From: an uncultured Solobacterium sp.
GTDB taxonomy: Bacteria > Bacillota_I > Bacilli_A > Erysipelotrichales > Erysipelotrichaceae
Assembly: GCA_938039295.1 (NCBI GenBank)
Contig: CALHUY010000013.1
Span: forward strand, 1-47,514
Length of the DNA stretch: 47,514 nt
Direction of reading: 5' to 3'
Shown here: in pieces, positions 1 to 7,760 of the stretch
Layout: every line of letters starts with the position of its first letter
How positions within the stretch are numbered: the first letter of the stretch is position 1
The notes under the pieces: model-generated
What the model was told of the DNA's origin: nothing
The model's input: the letters and a program-made list of their open reading frames with translations, nothing else
Databases searched by the model: none
Program-made: the position numbers and the translations under genes

Positions 1-775
1 AAAATCATTGACTCGATTAGAGAAATATTTACCTGATACTACAGATATCCTTTTAGATTGGTATGATATTCATCCTGACTATTATGCTGTTACAACTATC
101 GGTAAGTATGTATACTGCTTATTTGCCTTACCGGTGATGTCATCAGATGGTAAAGAGATTAAGCATGTTTGTGAGATTGATAGTAATGTATTAGAACGTA
201 TTACAATACTTGTGTATGAGGGTGATACGATTATTGCAGATATATCGGGATTACATGCATCCATGGATACACTTTTGACCAATGAAAAAGTATTTAACTT
301 CTGTGCCGATGAATCTGATTGGACTTATCTTGAACATTATTGTCTATGTGGTAATTACTTCCCTGAGATTGCTTACCCACCAAATAAAGAAAGCTCCTCC
401 CTACTAATTTCAGGAGAAGCCTTACTAATTACAAATGCATATGTAACCACTGCTTATCGTAGACAATCGATATTCCGTAATATGGTACAGATGATTAAAG
501 ACCATGCATTACGTTATTCATACGATAATACAGATTTATATACTGCCATTGCTTTAGATCCTGATATTGCACAGTATGGACCTGATACAAAGCCAGAACC
601 GTATTACTATTCTTTCGAGGTTGATGAACCTCGTCGTCTAGTAAATGCAACTATTATGGAGAAGTTAAACTTTACATCAATCCGTTTGGAAACTGATGAA
701 ATTGGAGATGGTACAAAACTGTGGTTTGCCTTACAACATGAAAAGGAAATCTCTAAAGCTGAGTATTTATCATAA
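1..775 (+). CDS. GNAT-like acetyltransferase-fold protein, 5' end probably outside window
   Basis: The open frame runs from the window edge to a stop at 775. The first usable codon inside the window is a TTG at position 8 with no ribosome site visible, so the true start may lie upstream. The clearest motif is near residues 140-170: a short strand reading ITNAYVTTAYRR, then a helix with IFRNMVQMI. This resembles the acetyl-CoA binding motif A of GNAT N-acetyltransferases (beta-4, then R/Q-x-x-G/I-x-x-x-L/M). The usual glycine of that loop is replaced by serine-isoleucine, so acetyl-CoA binding is uncertain. The N-terminal half shows no recognisable domain. The substrate cannot be predicted. 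A strong terminator follows immediately, shared with the convergent rhodanese gene. Confidence 0.5.
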   Translation, partial: KSLTRLEKYLPDTTDILLDWYDIHPDYYAVTTIGKYVYCLFALPVMSSDGKEIKHVCEIDSNVLERITILVYEGDTIIADISGLHASMDTLLTNEKVFNFCADESDWTYLEHYCLCGNYFPEIAYPPNKESSSLLISGEALLITNAYVTTAYRRQSIFRNMVQMIKDHALRYSYDNTDLYTAIALDPDIAQYGPDTKPEPYYYSFEVDEPRRLVNATIMEKLNFTSIRLETDEIGDGTKLWFALQHEKEISKAEYLS

Positions 776-801
776 AAAAACTGGTCGAGTGACCAGTTTT
801 T
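773..801. terminator. Bidirectional intrinsic terminator
   Basis: A 7-bp perfect stem (ACTGGTC, 780-786, with GACCAGT, 791-797) around a GAGT loop is flanked by seven A on the left and five T on the right. It can therefore stop both the left-edge gene and the convergent rhodanese gene, whose stop codon lies at 800. Confidence 0.85.
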
Positions 802-1192
802 ACTTTTCAATATCTCCTTGCCAACTTTGGATACCACCAAAATCTACAACATTTGTATAGCCAAGTTCAGCTAATTTCTGTGCTGCTTGACGGCTACGGT
901 TACCACTACGACAATATACCATAATGAGTTGAGACTTATCCTTTAAACTATCTACCTTACCTGCTTGAATATCTTCATTGGAAAGATTTACCGCATTAGG
1001 GATATGTCCACTTTCATACTCAGCAGCTGTTCGAACATCAAGAATGAGTGCATCTTTGTGTTCTTCAATCATTTGTTGAGCTTCTTTTGATGAAATTGTT
1101 TTGTAGCTACTGGATGTTTCACTCGTCTTAGTAACCATACAGCCTGCTAAAAACAATGATAAAGCAAGAATTAATAATTTTTTCATTTTCAT
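800..1192 (-). CDS. Rhodanese-like lipoprotein
   Basis: This 130-residue protein is a single-domain rhodanese (sulfurtransferase fold) that should be lipid-anchored outside the membrane. The N-terminus is basic then hydrophobic and ends in the lipobox LAGC with Cys18 as the lipidated residue. The rhodanese domain covers about residues 32-128. It shows the LDVRTAAEYESGHIPNAVNLS entry motif and the active-site loop CRSGNR with catalytic Cys94. Extracytoplasmic rhodaneses may handle persulfide or thiosulfate, but the donor is unknown. It lies about 50 bp downstream of the D-2-hydroxyacid dehydrogenase on the same strand and could be cotranscribed. A possible operator half-repeat (1210-1225) precedes it. 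The ATG at 1192 follows GAGGTAA. Confidence 0.88.
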   Translation of the reverse strand: MKMKKLLILALSLFLAGCMVTKTSETSSSYKTISSKEAQQMIEEHKDALILDVRTAAEYESGHIPNAVNLSNEDIQAGKVDSLKDKSQLIMVYCRSGNRSRQAAQKLAELGYTNVVDFGGIQSWQGDIEK

Positions 1193-1209
1193 TTACCTCA
1201 TACTTTTAT

Positions 1210-1225
1210 GATAGTCATAACTAAC
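1210..1225 (-). promoter_or_regulatory. Possible operator: imperfect GTTAGT-N4-ACTATC repeat
   Basis: Read on the minus strand this is GTTAGT, four bases, ACTATC. It differs at one arm base from the repeat GTTAGT-N4-ACTAAC in the promoter of the ABC importer operon at 18685-18700. It lies just upstream of the rhodanese gene. No convincing -10/-35 pair could be aligned with it, so this third copy is weak. Confidence 0.25.
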
Positions 1226-1245
1226 TAAAAATACAAAGCATATGC

Positions 1246-2241
1246 CTAGTTTACTCTAGATTTAGATGTACCGGTTGTAATCACTTCAACAGCAGCGTTT
1301 AATGCACCTTCTACAAGGTTCTTAATTGCTTCATCTGTAAAGTATGCAATATGTGGTGAATACATCACACGTGGGTGATGTACTAGACGTGCAAACACCT
1401 CATCTTCGATTGTCTTATCTTGATAATCTTTTTGGATATATGGCATTTCATACTCATATGTATCAATACCTGCACCAGATAGAATACCTTCATCCAAAGC
1501 CTTTAGTAACCCTTCTGTATCAACAATAGAGCCTCTTGCCATGTTTAATAGGATAGAACCTGGCTTAAACTTCTTAAACAGCTCATAGTCAAAGCAATGA
1601 CGGTTATCTGCAGTTGCTGGCATATGAATGGAAACAATATCTGCATCCTTAACTGCTTCTTCAATAGAGTCTTTATATGTCAGGATACTCTTAATTCCTT
1701 CATTCTGATATAGATCAAATCCAGTAAGTTCACATCCAAATCCATGGAATAATCTCGCTGTGATTTGTCCAATTCTACCTGTTCCGATAATCGCTACTTT
1801 CATATCTCCCATAACTCTTCCACAGATAGATGGTTGCCAACGGAAGTCGTTCTTTGCGACGTTAGCGATAATAGTATTGTTATTGCGAACAAGATTTAAA
1901 CCAGTTAATACAGTATATTCTGCGATAGATTCTGGTGAGTAACTAGGAACATTTGTAATTACTAAGTTATTTTCTGTTGCGAGTTTTAAATCATATAATT
2001 CATATCCTGCACTAACTAACGCAATCTGGCGAATACCATACTCACGTAATGTGCTATAGATTTCTTTGTCGATAGTACCGGCAGCTTGAGAGTTGATGAT
2101 ACCATCATATCCCTTTGCAAGTTTTACACTTTCTGCAGTCAATAATTCTGATAATACTGTTACTTCAATCTGATTTTCTTTTGCCCAATTTTCGGCAATT
2201 TCTTTCATCATCGCATTAGCATGATACAGAATTAATTTCAT
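1246..2241 (-). CDS. ldhA: D-lactate dehydrogenase / D-2-hydroxyacid dehydrogenase
   Basis: This is a 331-residue NAD-dependent D-2-hydroxyacid dehydrogenase, most likely D-lactate dehydrogenase, reducing pyruvate to D-lactate to recycle NADH in fermentation. The length is typical of the family. The nucleotide-binding domain shows VAIIGTGRIGQ followed by an acidic residue (FDLY) that selects NAD. The catalytic trio is visible: Arg in NMARGSIVD, the following Glu, and His in YSPHIAYFT. The start at 2241 is chosen because AAGGAG lies 10 bases before it; a longer frame upstream has no ribosome site. The start codon lies inside the last 26 bp of the CPBP protease gene, so the two are probably translationally coupled. 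Other 2-ketoacid substrates such as 2-hydroxyisocaproate cannot be excluded. Confidence 0.88.
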   Translation of the reverse strand: MKLILYHANAMMKEIAENWAKENQIEVTVLSELLTAESVKLAKGYDGIINSQAAGTIDKEIYSTLREYGIRQIALVSAGYELYDLKLATENNLVITNVPSYSPESIAEYTVLTGLNLVRNNNTIIANVAKNDFRWQPSICGRVMGDMKVAIIGTGRIGQITARLFHGFGCELTGFDLYQNEGIKSILTYKDSIEEAVKDADIVSIHMPATADNRHCFDYELFKKFKPGSILLNMARGSIVDTEGLLKALDEGILSGAGIDTYEYEMPYIQKDYQDKTIEDEVFARLVHHPRVMYSPHIAYFTDEAIKNLVEGALNAAVEVITTGTSKSRVN

Positions 2242-3070
2242 GGTTTTCTTTCTCCTTTTTATGAATAGCACGAATCATGTAGATGAGTAATAGTATTGTA
2301 GGTAGTAAACAAATTTCTTCCATACGTGTAATCAGTAAGTATGTGGAAGTTGTATCAAGTGCTGGTGGTAATGTAGATGTAAAGTTATTCAAGATATGCA
2401 TACCGATTGGTACCCAAAGAGAACCACTATATTCATATACCACTGCTAATGCAATACCGAAGAATGTTGTATAAACTGTCTGTACAAATTCTCCATGCCA
2501 AATACCGAACATCAATCCAGATAATACAATTGCTACATAAGGGTTACATACCTTCTTAATGGAGTTATGAATAATACCACGGAATAAGAGTTCCTCTGCA
2601 ATTGGTCCAAAGATAACAACAGATAAGCATACCCAGATATATGGATCTTCACCTATTGTTGACCAAGCAGAGTCAAAGCTTTCAACGCTCTGTGCAACAA
2701 ATGGAACATTTGCAAGTTGTGTATATGCAAAGTCTAACCAAAGTGAACTAACTAAACCCATACCAAGTGTAATAATGATTGCAAATGGAACTACCATCCA
2801 CTTAGGCATCTTAGAATCTGCTAATACAAGTCCGTCATTTTTTCTATATGTAAAATAGTACACCGCGAATAGTAAGATACATGTAATCACACAGATCACT
2901 GTATCAAAGAAATAGTAGCTGAGTGCTTCAATTTGTTCCTCTGTAAAGAAACTATATCCAAACCCTACTACAATATCTGAAACTACGTGATAGATAGCTA
3001 ATGCAAGGATAATAAGTCCGATTGATTTTAGAATATTACGGCTGTTATTTTTTAATTTATCAAAATTCAT
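2216..3070 (-). CDS. CPBP family intramembrane metalloprotease
   Basis: This 284-residue polytopic membrane protein belongs to the CPBP (CAAX protease and bacteriocin-processing) family, also called Abi. Roughly seven hydrophobic segments are visible. The diagnostic motifs are present: EELLFRG (glutamate pair plus arginine, motif 1), a WHGEF histidine motif (motif 2) and a late HILNN histidine motif near the C-terminus. Members cleave prenylated or other membrane substrates or act in bacteriocin immunity; the substrate here is unknown. It is the first gene of a short operon with the D-2-hydroxyacid dehydrogenase, whose start overlaps its 3' end. The start at 3070 is preceded by CGGAGG. A TATAAT-like -10 lies upstream in the divergent spacer. 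Confidence 0.85.
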   Translation of the reverse strand: MNFDKLKNNSRNILKSIGLIILALAIYHVVSDIVVGFGYSFFTEEQIEALSYYFFDTVICVITCILLFAVYYFTYRKNDGLVLADSKMPKWMVVPFAIIITLGMGLVSSLWLDFAYTQLANVPFVAQSVESFDSAWSTIGEDPYIWVCLSVVIFGPIAEELLFRGIIHNSIKKVCNPYVAIVLSGLMFGIWHGEFVQTVYTTFFGIALAVVYEYSGSLWVPIGMHILNNFTSTLPPALDTTSTYLLITRMEEICLLPTILLLIYMIRAIHKKEKENHEINSVSC

Positions 3071-3175
3071 AGAATGAACCTCCGTTCTTTATTATATATG
3101 AATGATGAGGTATGATAAAACCATATAATCTTAAAGTTATATGAAGTATAATCTGATTATGTGGAGGTTGATTCT

Positions 3176-3700
3176 ATGCCAAAAGATATGAACTATTATC
3201 TTGATACCTATCAAAAAGTAGTAAATCAAGGTGATTTGCAAGTCGCATATATCGAAATCATGAACTATTTTACAAAGTTACATAATTCTATCCCTTCTAT
3301 GTTCACTGTTAGTGAAATTACACCTGGGTTTATGGATTACAGTTACTTCTCTATTCATGATGCATTTTTATATGACCGCTATCTAAAGTTTATCATTGCA
3401 TTAGATCATCATACTCTTGGCATTGAACTTTGGCTTGTATCACAAAATGAAAAAGTAAAACATGCATACAATGTACTTCTAGCAGATTCCGAATGGCATG
3501 ATAAGTGTCTGCATAACCCTGCCTTTGGTATGATTGAAGTTTCTATTGTTGACCGTATTCAACCAGATAACGCAGATGCTCAAATGCCTAGAATATTAGA
3601 AACAATCCAACAATATGTTTCTCGTATTGAAAGCTTCCTCTATGCAGACGAAATACGTTTCCCAATTACATCCACAAAAGACTTTAAGGAAGCAGAATAG
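3176..3700 (+). CDS. Uncharacterised 174-residue cytoplasmic protein (DUF7000-like)
   Basis: No signal peptide or membrane segment is visible. The sequence (tandem aromatic and acidic stretches, a central IELWL strand after FMDYSYFS) is reminiscent of the DUF7000 group of small soluble Bacillota proteins, but I hold that assignment loosely. No catalytic motif can be named. The start at 3176 is chosen over an in-frame GTG at 3161 because the bases TGGAGG at 3162-3167 give an ideal ribosome site 8 bases before it. A TATAAT -10 at 3147-3152 would give a leader of only about 15 bases. It is transcribed divergently from the CPBP gene. Confidence 0.65.
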   Translation: MPKDMNYYLDTYQKVVNQGDLQVAYIEIMNYFTKLHNSIPSMFTVSEITPGFMDYSYFSIHDAFLYDRYLKFIIALDHHTLGIELWLVSQNEKVKHAYNVLLADSEWHDKCLHNPAFGMIEVSIVDRIQPDNADAQMPRILETIQQYVSRIESFLYADEIRFPITSTKDFKEAE

Positions 3701-3763
3701 TTTCACTTGTATAAAAGATTTATATCCATTATGATATCTTCAACCTAAAAGGAGAAAATCAAA

Positions 3764-4069
3764 ATGTCAGACATTAATGTACAAGAACTAGCAACAAAGG
3801 TAGTTGAAGAATTAAAAAAGAGCCCAGAAAAGTTAAAGACTTTCGCTGCAAATAACGAAGTATTAAAGGGCATCTTAGGCGATGATGGAAAGTTAACAAA
3901 GGAAGACTTTGACCGTATCGCTGCTGAAGTTAAGAAGAACGACATCGTTAAGGGTCTTCTTGGCGAAGATGGAAAGCTTGGTCTTGATGATTTACAGAAT
4001 GTAGCTAACGCAGCTAAGACAGCTGGTGAAGACTTACTCGACAAGGCTAAAGATTTATTCAATAAATAA
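3764..4069 (+). CDS. Small acidic protein with an internal duplication
   Basis: This 101-residue soluble, highly charged helical protein has no family I recognise. It contains a duplicated unit: residues 33-58 and 62-84 share the pattern (V/I)xKG(I/L)LG(D/E)DGKLxxxDxxx(I/V). The GDDGKLTKEDF and GEDGKLGLDDL loops look like short EF-hand or dockerin-type calcium loops, although the canonical 12-residue spacing is not met. The ribosome site AAAGGAG is strong. Codon use is biased toward AAG, ATC, CGT and GGC more than in its neighbours, suggesting high expression. It is monocistronic and ends in a strong terminator. Confidence 0.75.
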   Translation: MSDINVQELATKVVEELKKSPEKLKTFAANNEVLKGILGDDGKLTKEDFDRIAAEVKKNDIVKGLLGEDGKLGLDDLQNVANAAKTAGEDLLDKAKDLFNK

Positions 4070-4080
4070 AATCTTAATCT

Positions 4081-4110
4081 ACCACCGGTAATAAAACTGG
4101 TGGTTTTTTT
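4081..4110 (+). terminator. Intrinsic terminator after the 101-residue protein
   Basis: The stem CCACCGGT (4082-4089) pairs with ACTGGTGG (4096-4103) with one G-U pair and a 6-base loop, followed by seven T. Confidence 0.88.
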
Positions 4111-4154
4111 CTTTTTACCATAATTAATGGTAGAATAGATAATGAGGTATTTTT

Positions 4155-5612
4155 ATGAACAAACAATTAATCAAAAAACCCTTAACAAAGTTTTTGATTT
4201 TCATTACTATATTATTTCTATTTAGTGCAACTCTTGTAGTATTACTAAATAAATGGGAAGTTGTAATAGAAGTAAACGGCGATCAAACTACACTTGTTGA
4301 GTATAAATCAAACTATGAAGATCAAGGCGCAATAGCCTATAAACAAGGTACAATTCTTACCTTCCTACGTGAAAAGTTAGAAGTAAAAAGTACTGGTACT
4401 GTCGATACAAGTAAGTTAGGTTCTTATAAAATCGAGTATACTGCTGAAAAAGATGGATTAAAGGCTACTCAAGAACGTACGGTTGTTGTGCAAGATACAA
4501 CAGCCCCTAAAATTACATTAACATCAAACCCAGATAGTTATACCCTCTTCAATCATCCATATGAAGAAGAAGGCTATACTGCAATTGATGATTACGATGG
4601 TGATTTAACTGATAAAGTTATACGTGAAGAAAAAGATGGTGTTGTCACTTATAAAGTTATCGACTCTCATGGTAATAAAGCGATTGCAGAACGTAAGATT
4701 GTCTACGATGATCGTAAAGGACCTGAAATTACACTCGTCGGTGGTAATGATGTGACTTGGGTTCGCGGAAATGAATTTGTGGATTCATATACTGCGATTG
4801 ATGATTTAGATGGAGATATCACAGCAAATACAGTCGTTACTGGTAGTGTCGATGTTTACACTCCTGGTGATTATACACTTACATATACATGCAAGGATTC
4901 CCACAACAACGAAACAACTGTACAGCGTGTCGTACACGTACAAAATCTTCCGCCAAATCAGATTCAAGCGGAAGACAATAAAACAATCTATTTAACATTT
5001 GATGATGGACCAAGTGCACATACACAACGTCTATTAGATGTACTTGCTAAATACAATATTCCAGCAACCTTCTTCGTAACTGCTTTACAGCCTGATTACA
5101 TCTATATGATTCAAAAGGAAGCACAAGCAGGTCACGTTGTTGCGGAACATTCCTACACGCATAGTTATTCAAATGTATATTCGAGTACAGATGCATTCTG
5201 GAATGACTTCAATGCAATGAATAATATCATCTACCAACAAACAGGAACATACGCAAATCTATTCCGTTTCCCTGGTGGTTCTTCTAATACCGTTAGCCGT
5301 AATTATACTGCAGGAATTATGACAGCCTTAGTAAGACAGGCTGCTTTAAAGGGCTACACTTACTTTGACTGGAATGTATCCAGTGGTGATGCAGGTGGAG
5401 CGTCCACTGCAGATGAAGTATATGAAAATGTAATCACCCAAGTTCAAAACGCTTCCGCAAATAACCGCCCTTCTGTTGTATTACAACACGACACAAAAGG
5501 TTTCTCAGTCGATGCAGTTGAACGCATCATTGTCTGGGGTCTGCAGAATGGTTATCACTTCTCATCATTAACAGCTGGTAGCTATACTGCACATCACGGT
5601 ATCGCAAACTAA
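4155..5612 (+). CDS. Membrane-anchored polysaccharide deacetylase with Ig-like repeats
   Basis: This 485-residue cell-surface protein has one N-terminal membrane anchor (about 12-32), three DUF5011-type Ig-like domains (about 38-112, 115-185, 190-263) and a C-terminal NodB deacetylase domain (about 275-475). All five NodB motifs can be read: TFDDGPS (281-287, catalytic base and metal Asp), HSYTH (332-336, metal His), RFPGG (371-375), DW (405-406) and LQH with His445. It should remove N-acetyl groups from peptidoglycan or another cell-wall glycan, which typically gives lysozyme resistance. The Ig-like repeats are stalk modules with characteristic YTAIDD(Y/L)DGD cores. The ATG at 4155 follows GAGG. 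An inverted repeat TACCAT-N5-ATGGTA (4116-4132) precedes it. A strong terminator follows. Confidence 0.92.
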   Translation: MNKQLIKKPLTKFLIFITILFLFSATLVVLLNKWEVVIEVNGDQTTLVEYKSNYEDQGAIAYKQGTILTFLREKLEVKSTGTVDTSKLGSYKIEYTAEKDGLKATQERTVVVQDTTAPKITLTSNPDSYTLFNHPYEEEGYTAIDDYDGDLTDKVIREEKDGVVTYKVIDSHGNKAIAERKIVYDDRKGPEITLVGGNDVTWVRGNEFVDSYTAIDDLDGDITANTVVTGSVDVYTPGDYTLTYTCKDSHNNETTVQRVVHVQNLPPNQIQAEDNKTIYLTFDDGPSAHTQRLLDVLAKYNIPATFFVTALQPDYIYMIQKEAQAGHVVAEHSYTHSYSNVYSSTDAFWNDFNAMNNIIYQQTGTYANLFRFPGGSSNTVSRNYTAGIMTALVRQAALKGYTYFDWNVSSGDAGGASTADEVYENVITQVQNASANNRPSVVLQHDTKGFSVDAVERIIVWGLQNGYHFSSLTAGSYTAHHGIAN

Positions 5613-5619
5613 GCAAGTT

Positions 5620-5656
5620 AAAAAAACTGTCACTTTCTAGGAAGTGACAGTTTTTA
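5620..5656. terminator. Terminator of the deacetylase gene, cut by an IS
   Basis: A perfect 10-bp stem ACTGTCACTT (5626-5635) / AAGTGACAGT (5642-5651) has an A-run on the left and T-run on the right, so it can act in both directions. The insertion sequence begins at 5661, immediately after the T-tract, whose end forms part of the target duplication. Confidence 0.9.
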
Positions 5657-5660
5657 TTAT
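5653..5660. repeat. Left target-site duplication TTTATTAT
   Basis: TTTATTAT is repeated exactly at 7298-7305. Taking these as the 8-bp duplication places the two terminal repeats of the element in exact register, as expected for the ISL3 family. Confidence 0.8.
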
Positions 5661-5765
5661 GGCGCTCTAAAATTACTTGGGGTTGGGGTACCGCAATGAG
5701 AAATCTTGGGGTACCTTTTTAATATTTCTCCAGAAAACTTGGGGGTACATTCTAATATAAAAAAA

Positions 5766-5816
5766 CCTCTCATGCTATTATCTTTTTGCTAAGAAAGAAA
5801 ATAACTAGAGAGGAGG
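5766..5816 (+). promoter_or_regulatory. Hairpin able to mask the transposase ribosome site
   Basis: CCTCTC (5766-5771) can pair with GAGAGG (5808-5813), which overlaps the transposase ribosome site GGAGG (5812-5816). Read-through RNA from outside would contain both arms. A transcript starting between them would not, so the fold could protect against outside transcription. This is inference from pairing only. Confidence 0.4.
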
Positions 5817-5822
5817 CCATAA

Positions 5823-7151
5823 ATGGCTATTGATTATATTATCACATCTGCTTTGAACTTGTCCCAAGACCAGGTCCAAAGTCTATATACGACTCGTAAT
5901 CATGGTACCTTAAATATTTATCTTCTACTGATAAATAAACACCCTATTTGTCCATACTGTGGTGCTGATACATCTAGTAAAGGACTTCTAACATATACTT
6001 TTAAAACACAAGATATCGCTGGTCTAAAAACAATTGTCAATTGGAAACGAAGACGATACAAGTGCCGTGACTGTCTTCGTACTTTTAGTGAAGACAATAT
6101 CTTTACACCTGATGGTATGCATTCCACTTTCTCTATGATTGATCAAATCATGAAGGATCTAGGCGATGTTTCCATCAACTTAAAAACGATTGCACTCAGA
6201 GCGCATATATCCATCCCTACGGTAGAACTCTATGCCGATAGTTACTTAAGAATTCCAAGGCAGTTTTTACCAGAGTATCTAGGAATTGATGAACTATATT
6301 CTGATATGGCATTAAAAAATAGTTCTTACTTATGTGTTATGGTCGATAATAAAGCTCGTGTTCTAAATGAAGTCATACAGTCTCGTTCAAAAAAGGAACT
6401 TAGCACTTACTTTGAAAACATTCCATGCAGTGAAAGACAAAGAGTAAAAATAGTGACCATGGATATGTGGCAGCCTTACAAAGATGTAGTTAAGAAATAT
6501 CTACCTAATGCCATTGTCGCTGTAGATCCTTTCCATGTCATCGAGCATCTAACCTCTGGCTTCTCACACCTACGTATCAATATCATGAATCATTATGAAA
6601 AAGGAAGTAGAGCTTATTATCTTCTTAAAACATGGCATAAATTACTGGAAACAGACTACAACTTAGATAACGAGCCGAAATATAACAGTTTCTTTAGGCA
6701 AAAATTGAATTATAGAGATATGTATAATCAGTTATTGGAGATTAATCCAACTTTAACACTTGCCTACCACTTAAAAGAATTATTTCGAAACTTTAATAGA
6801 ACTGCTATTTACCCATCTTGTATAAATGAAATCACTTCCATACTAGATGCGTTTATTTCTGCTGATATACCTGAATACGAAGACTTTTTGACATCTATCA
6901 TAAACTGGAAAGAAGAGTATCTCAACTCATTTAGAAGACCATATAACGATAGAAAACAATCGAATGCATTATCAGAATATATGAATAGTAGATTACGCGT
7001 ACTAATCAATGTTTCTAACGGTCTTTCAAACTTTCCAAGATTCCGTGCTAGAGCGCTCTACGCGTTAAATAGAAAACTATATTACACAATTACAAACCAC
7101 CTTCAATCCAATAAAAGAAATGGAAAGAAACGTGGTTCATACAAAAAATAA
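5823..7151 (+). CDS. ISL3 family transposase
   Basis: This 442-residue DDE transposase is of normal length for ISL3. An N-terminal zinc ribbon holds CPYC (Cys43, Cys46) and a second pair CRDC near residue 80. A helix-turn-helix region follows, around ISIPTVELYADSYL. The catalytic core shows Asp in YLGIDELY, Asp in VTMDMWQPYKDV with AVDPFHVIEHL, and a late glutamate region ALSEYMNSRLRV. No frameshift or stop interrupts it. It begins 7 bases after AGGAGG and lies entirely inside the inverted repeats. It mobilises its own element by cut-and-paste. Confidence 0.95.
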   Translation: MAIDYIITSALNLSQDQVQSLYTTRNHGTLNIYLLLINKHPICPYCGADTSSKGLLTYTFKTQDIAGLKTIVNWKRRRYKCRDCLRTFSEDNIFTPDGMHSTFSMIDQIMKDLGDVSINLKTIALRAHISIPTVELYADSYLRIPRQFLPEYLGIDELYSDMALKNSSYLCVMVDNKARVLNEVIQSRSKKELSTYFENIPCSERQRVKIVTMDMWQPYKDVVKKYLPNAIVAVDPFHVIEHLTSGFSHLRINIMNHYEKGSRAYYLLKTWHKLLETDYNLDNEPKYNSFFRQKLNYRDMYNQLLEINPTLTLAYHLKELFRNFNRTAIYPSCINEITSILDAFISADIPEYEDFLTSIINWKEEYLNSFRRPYNDRKQSNALSEYMNSRLRVLINVSNGLSNFPRFRARALYALNRKLYYTITNHLQSNKRNGKKRGSYKK

Positions 7152-7184
7152 TTAACAATAAAACATTTCTTTCTTAGCACAGAT

Positions 7185-7241
7185 AAAAGGTAGAAACCGT
7201 AGACAGGCACCATTGCCATCATCTACTATTTCTACCTTTTT
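7185..7241 (+). terminator. Long nested hairpin near the IS right end
   Basis: AAAAGGTAGAAA (7185-7196) pairs perfectly with TTTCTACCTTTT (7229-7240). Inside, GTAGA (7199-7203) pairs with TCTAC (7222-7226), and GGCA (7206-7209) with TGCC (7214-7217). A T-run follows, so it probably ends the transposase transcript. The outer stem is symmetric and could also act on RNA entering from the right. Confidence 0.7.
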
Positions 7242-7297
7242 ACCCCATGTAATTTTAAAGCGATTTTTTCTAAAACCCCAAGTTATTTTACATTACT

Positions 7298-7305
7298 TTT
7301 ATTAT
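7298..7305. repeat. Right target-site duplication TTTATTAT
   Basis: This is an exact copy of the 8 bases at 5653-5660, directly outside the right terminal inverted repeat. Confidence 0.8.
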
Positions 7306-7318
7306 TTCGTATCTTTGA

Positions 7319-7741
7319 TTAAGCTAATGCTTCGCCTAATGCCTTGCACTGTGCTAATGCACCATCATCAGGTTCATAGTTTGCCATAACACCATCTTGT
7401 ACTAATACAGCTCCATCTGCTGCTACACGATCCTGCCATGTACGCATCCATTCGCCATCACCCCAACCATAGGAGCCGAATAGACCAACCTTCTTACCAG
7501 CTAGGCTACCTTCAACGTCTGCGAACATTGGTTCGAACACGCTCTCTTCAAGCTGTTCAACACCCATAGCTGGGCTACCAAATGCGATTGCATCGTAGTT
7601 AGCTACTTCACCAGCTGAGAATGCATCTGCTGTTAATACAACAACTTCTGCTCCCTTGCTCTTTGCGCCTTCAGCGATAGCTTCAGCCATCTTTTCTGTG
7701 TTACCTGTTGTACTTGTGTACACAACTGCTACTTTACTCAT
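7319..7741 (-). CDS. Short-chain flavodoxin
   Basis: This 140-residue flavodoxin carries electrons through bound FMN and commonly replaces ferredoxin under iron shortage. The FMN phosphate loop TSTTGNT sits right after the first strand (KVAVVYTSTTGNTEKMA). The aromatic loop GSYGWGDGEWM, which stacks on the flavin, is present. The start at 7741 is chosen because AAAGGAGG precedes it; the longer upstream frame begins inside the DUF3793 gene end. It is the second gene of an operon with DUF3793, 20 bp apart. Its original downstream terminator has been displaced by the insertion sequence. Confidence 0.93.
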   Translation of the reverse strand: MSKVAVVYTSTTGNTEKMAEAIAEGAKSKGAEVVVLTADAFSAGEVANYDAIAFGSPAMGVEQLEESVFEPMFADVEGSLAGKKVGLFGSYGWGDGEWMRTWQDRVAADGAVLVQDGVMANYEPDDGALAQCKALGEALA

Positions 7742-7760
7742 GATTTTTTCCTCCTTTAAT

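Larger units (their letters stand above)
5661..7297 (+). mobile_element. Complete ISL3-family insertion sequence, 1637 bp
   Basis: The element carries one transposase gene and imperfect terminal inverted repeats. The left end (5661-5684) and the right end (7274-7297, reversed) match at 18 of 24 positions and share the block ACTTGGGGTT. It is bounded by the 8-bp direct repeat TTTATTAT. Extra copies of the repeat core CTTGGGG lie inside the left end (5705, 5738), and a second copy of the 17-base repeat TAAAATTACATGGGGTA lies inside the right end (7241-7257). These are likely serial transposase-binding sites about 30-33 bp apart. The element appears intact and possibly active. It interrupts no gene but sits between the deacetylase and flavodoxin genes. 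Confidence 0.88.

Noticed and set aside
3745..4062. Open frame opposite the 101-residue acidic protein
   Set aside because: It is a serine-rich antisense shadow without a ribosome site; the plus-strand frame has a strong ribosome site, biased codons and a terminator.
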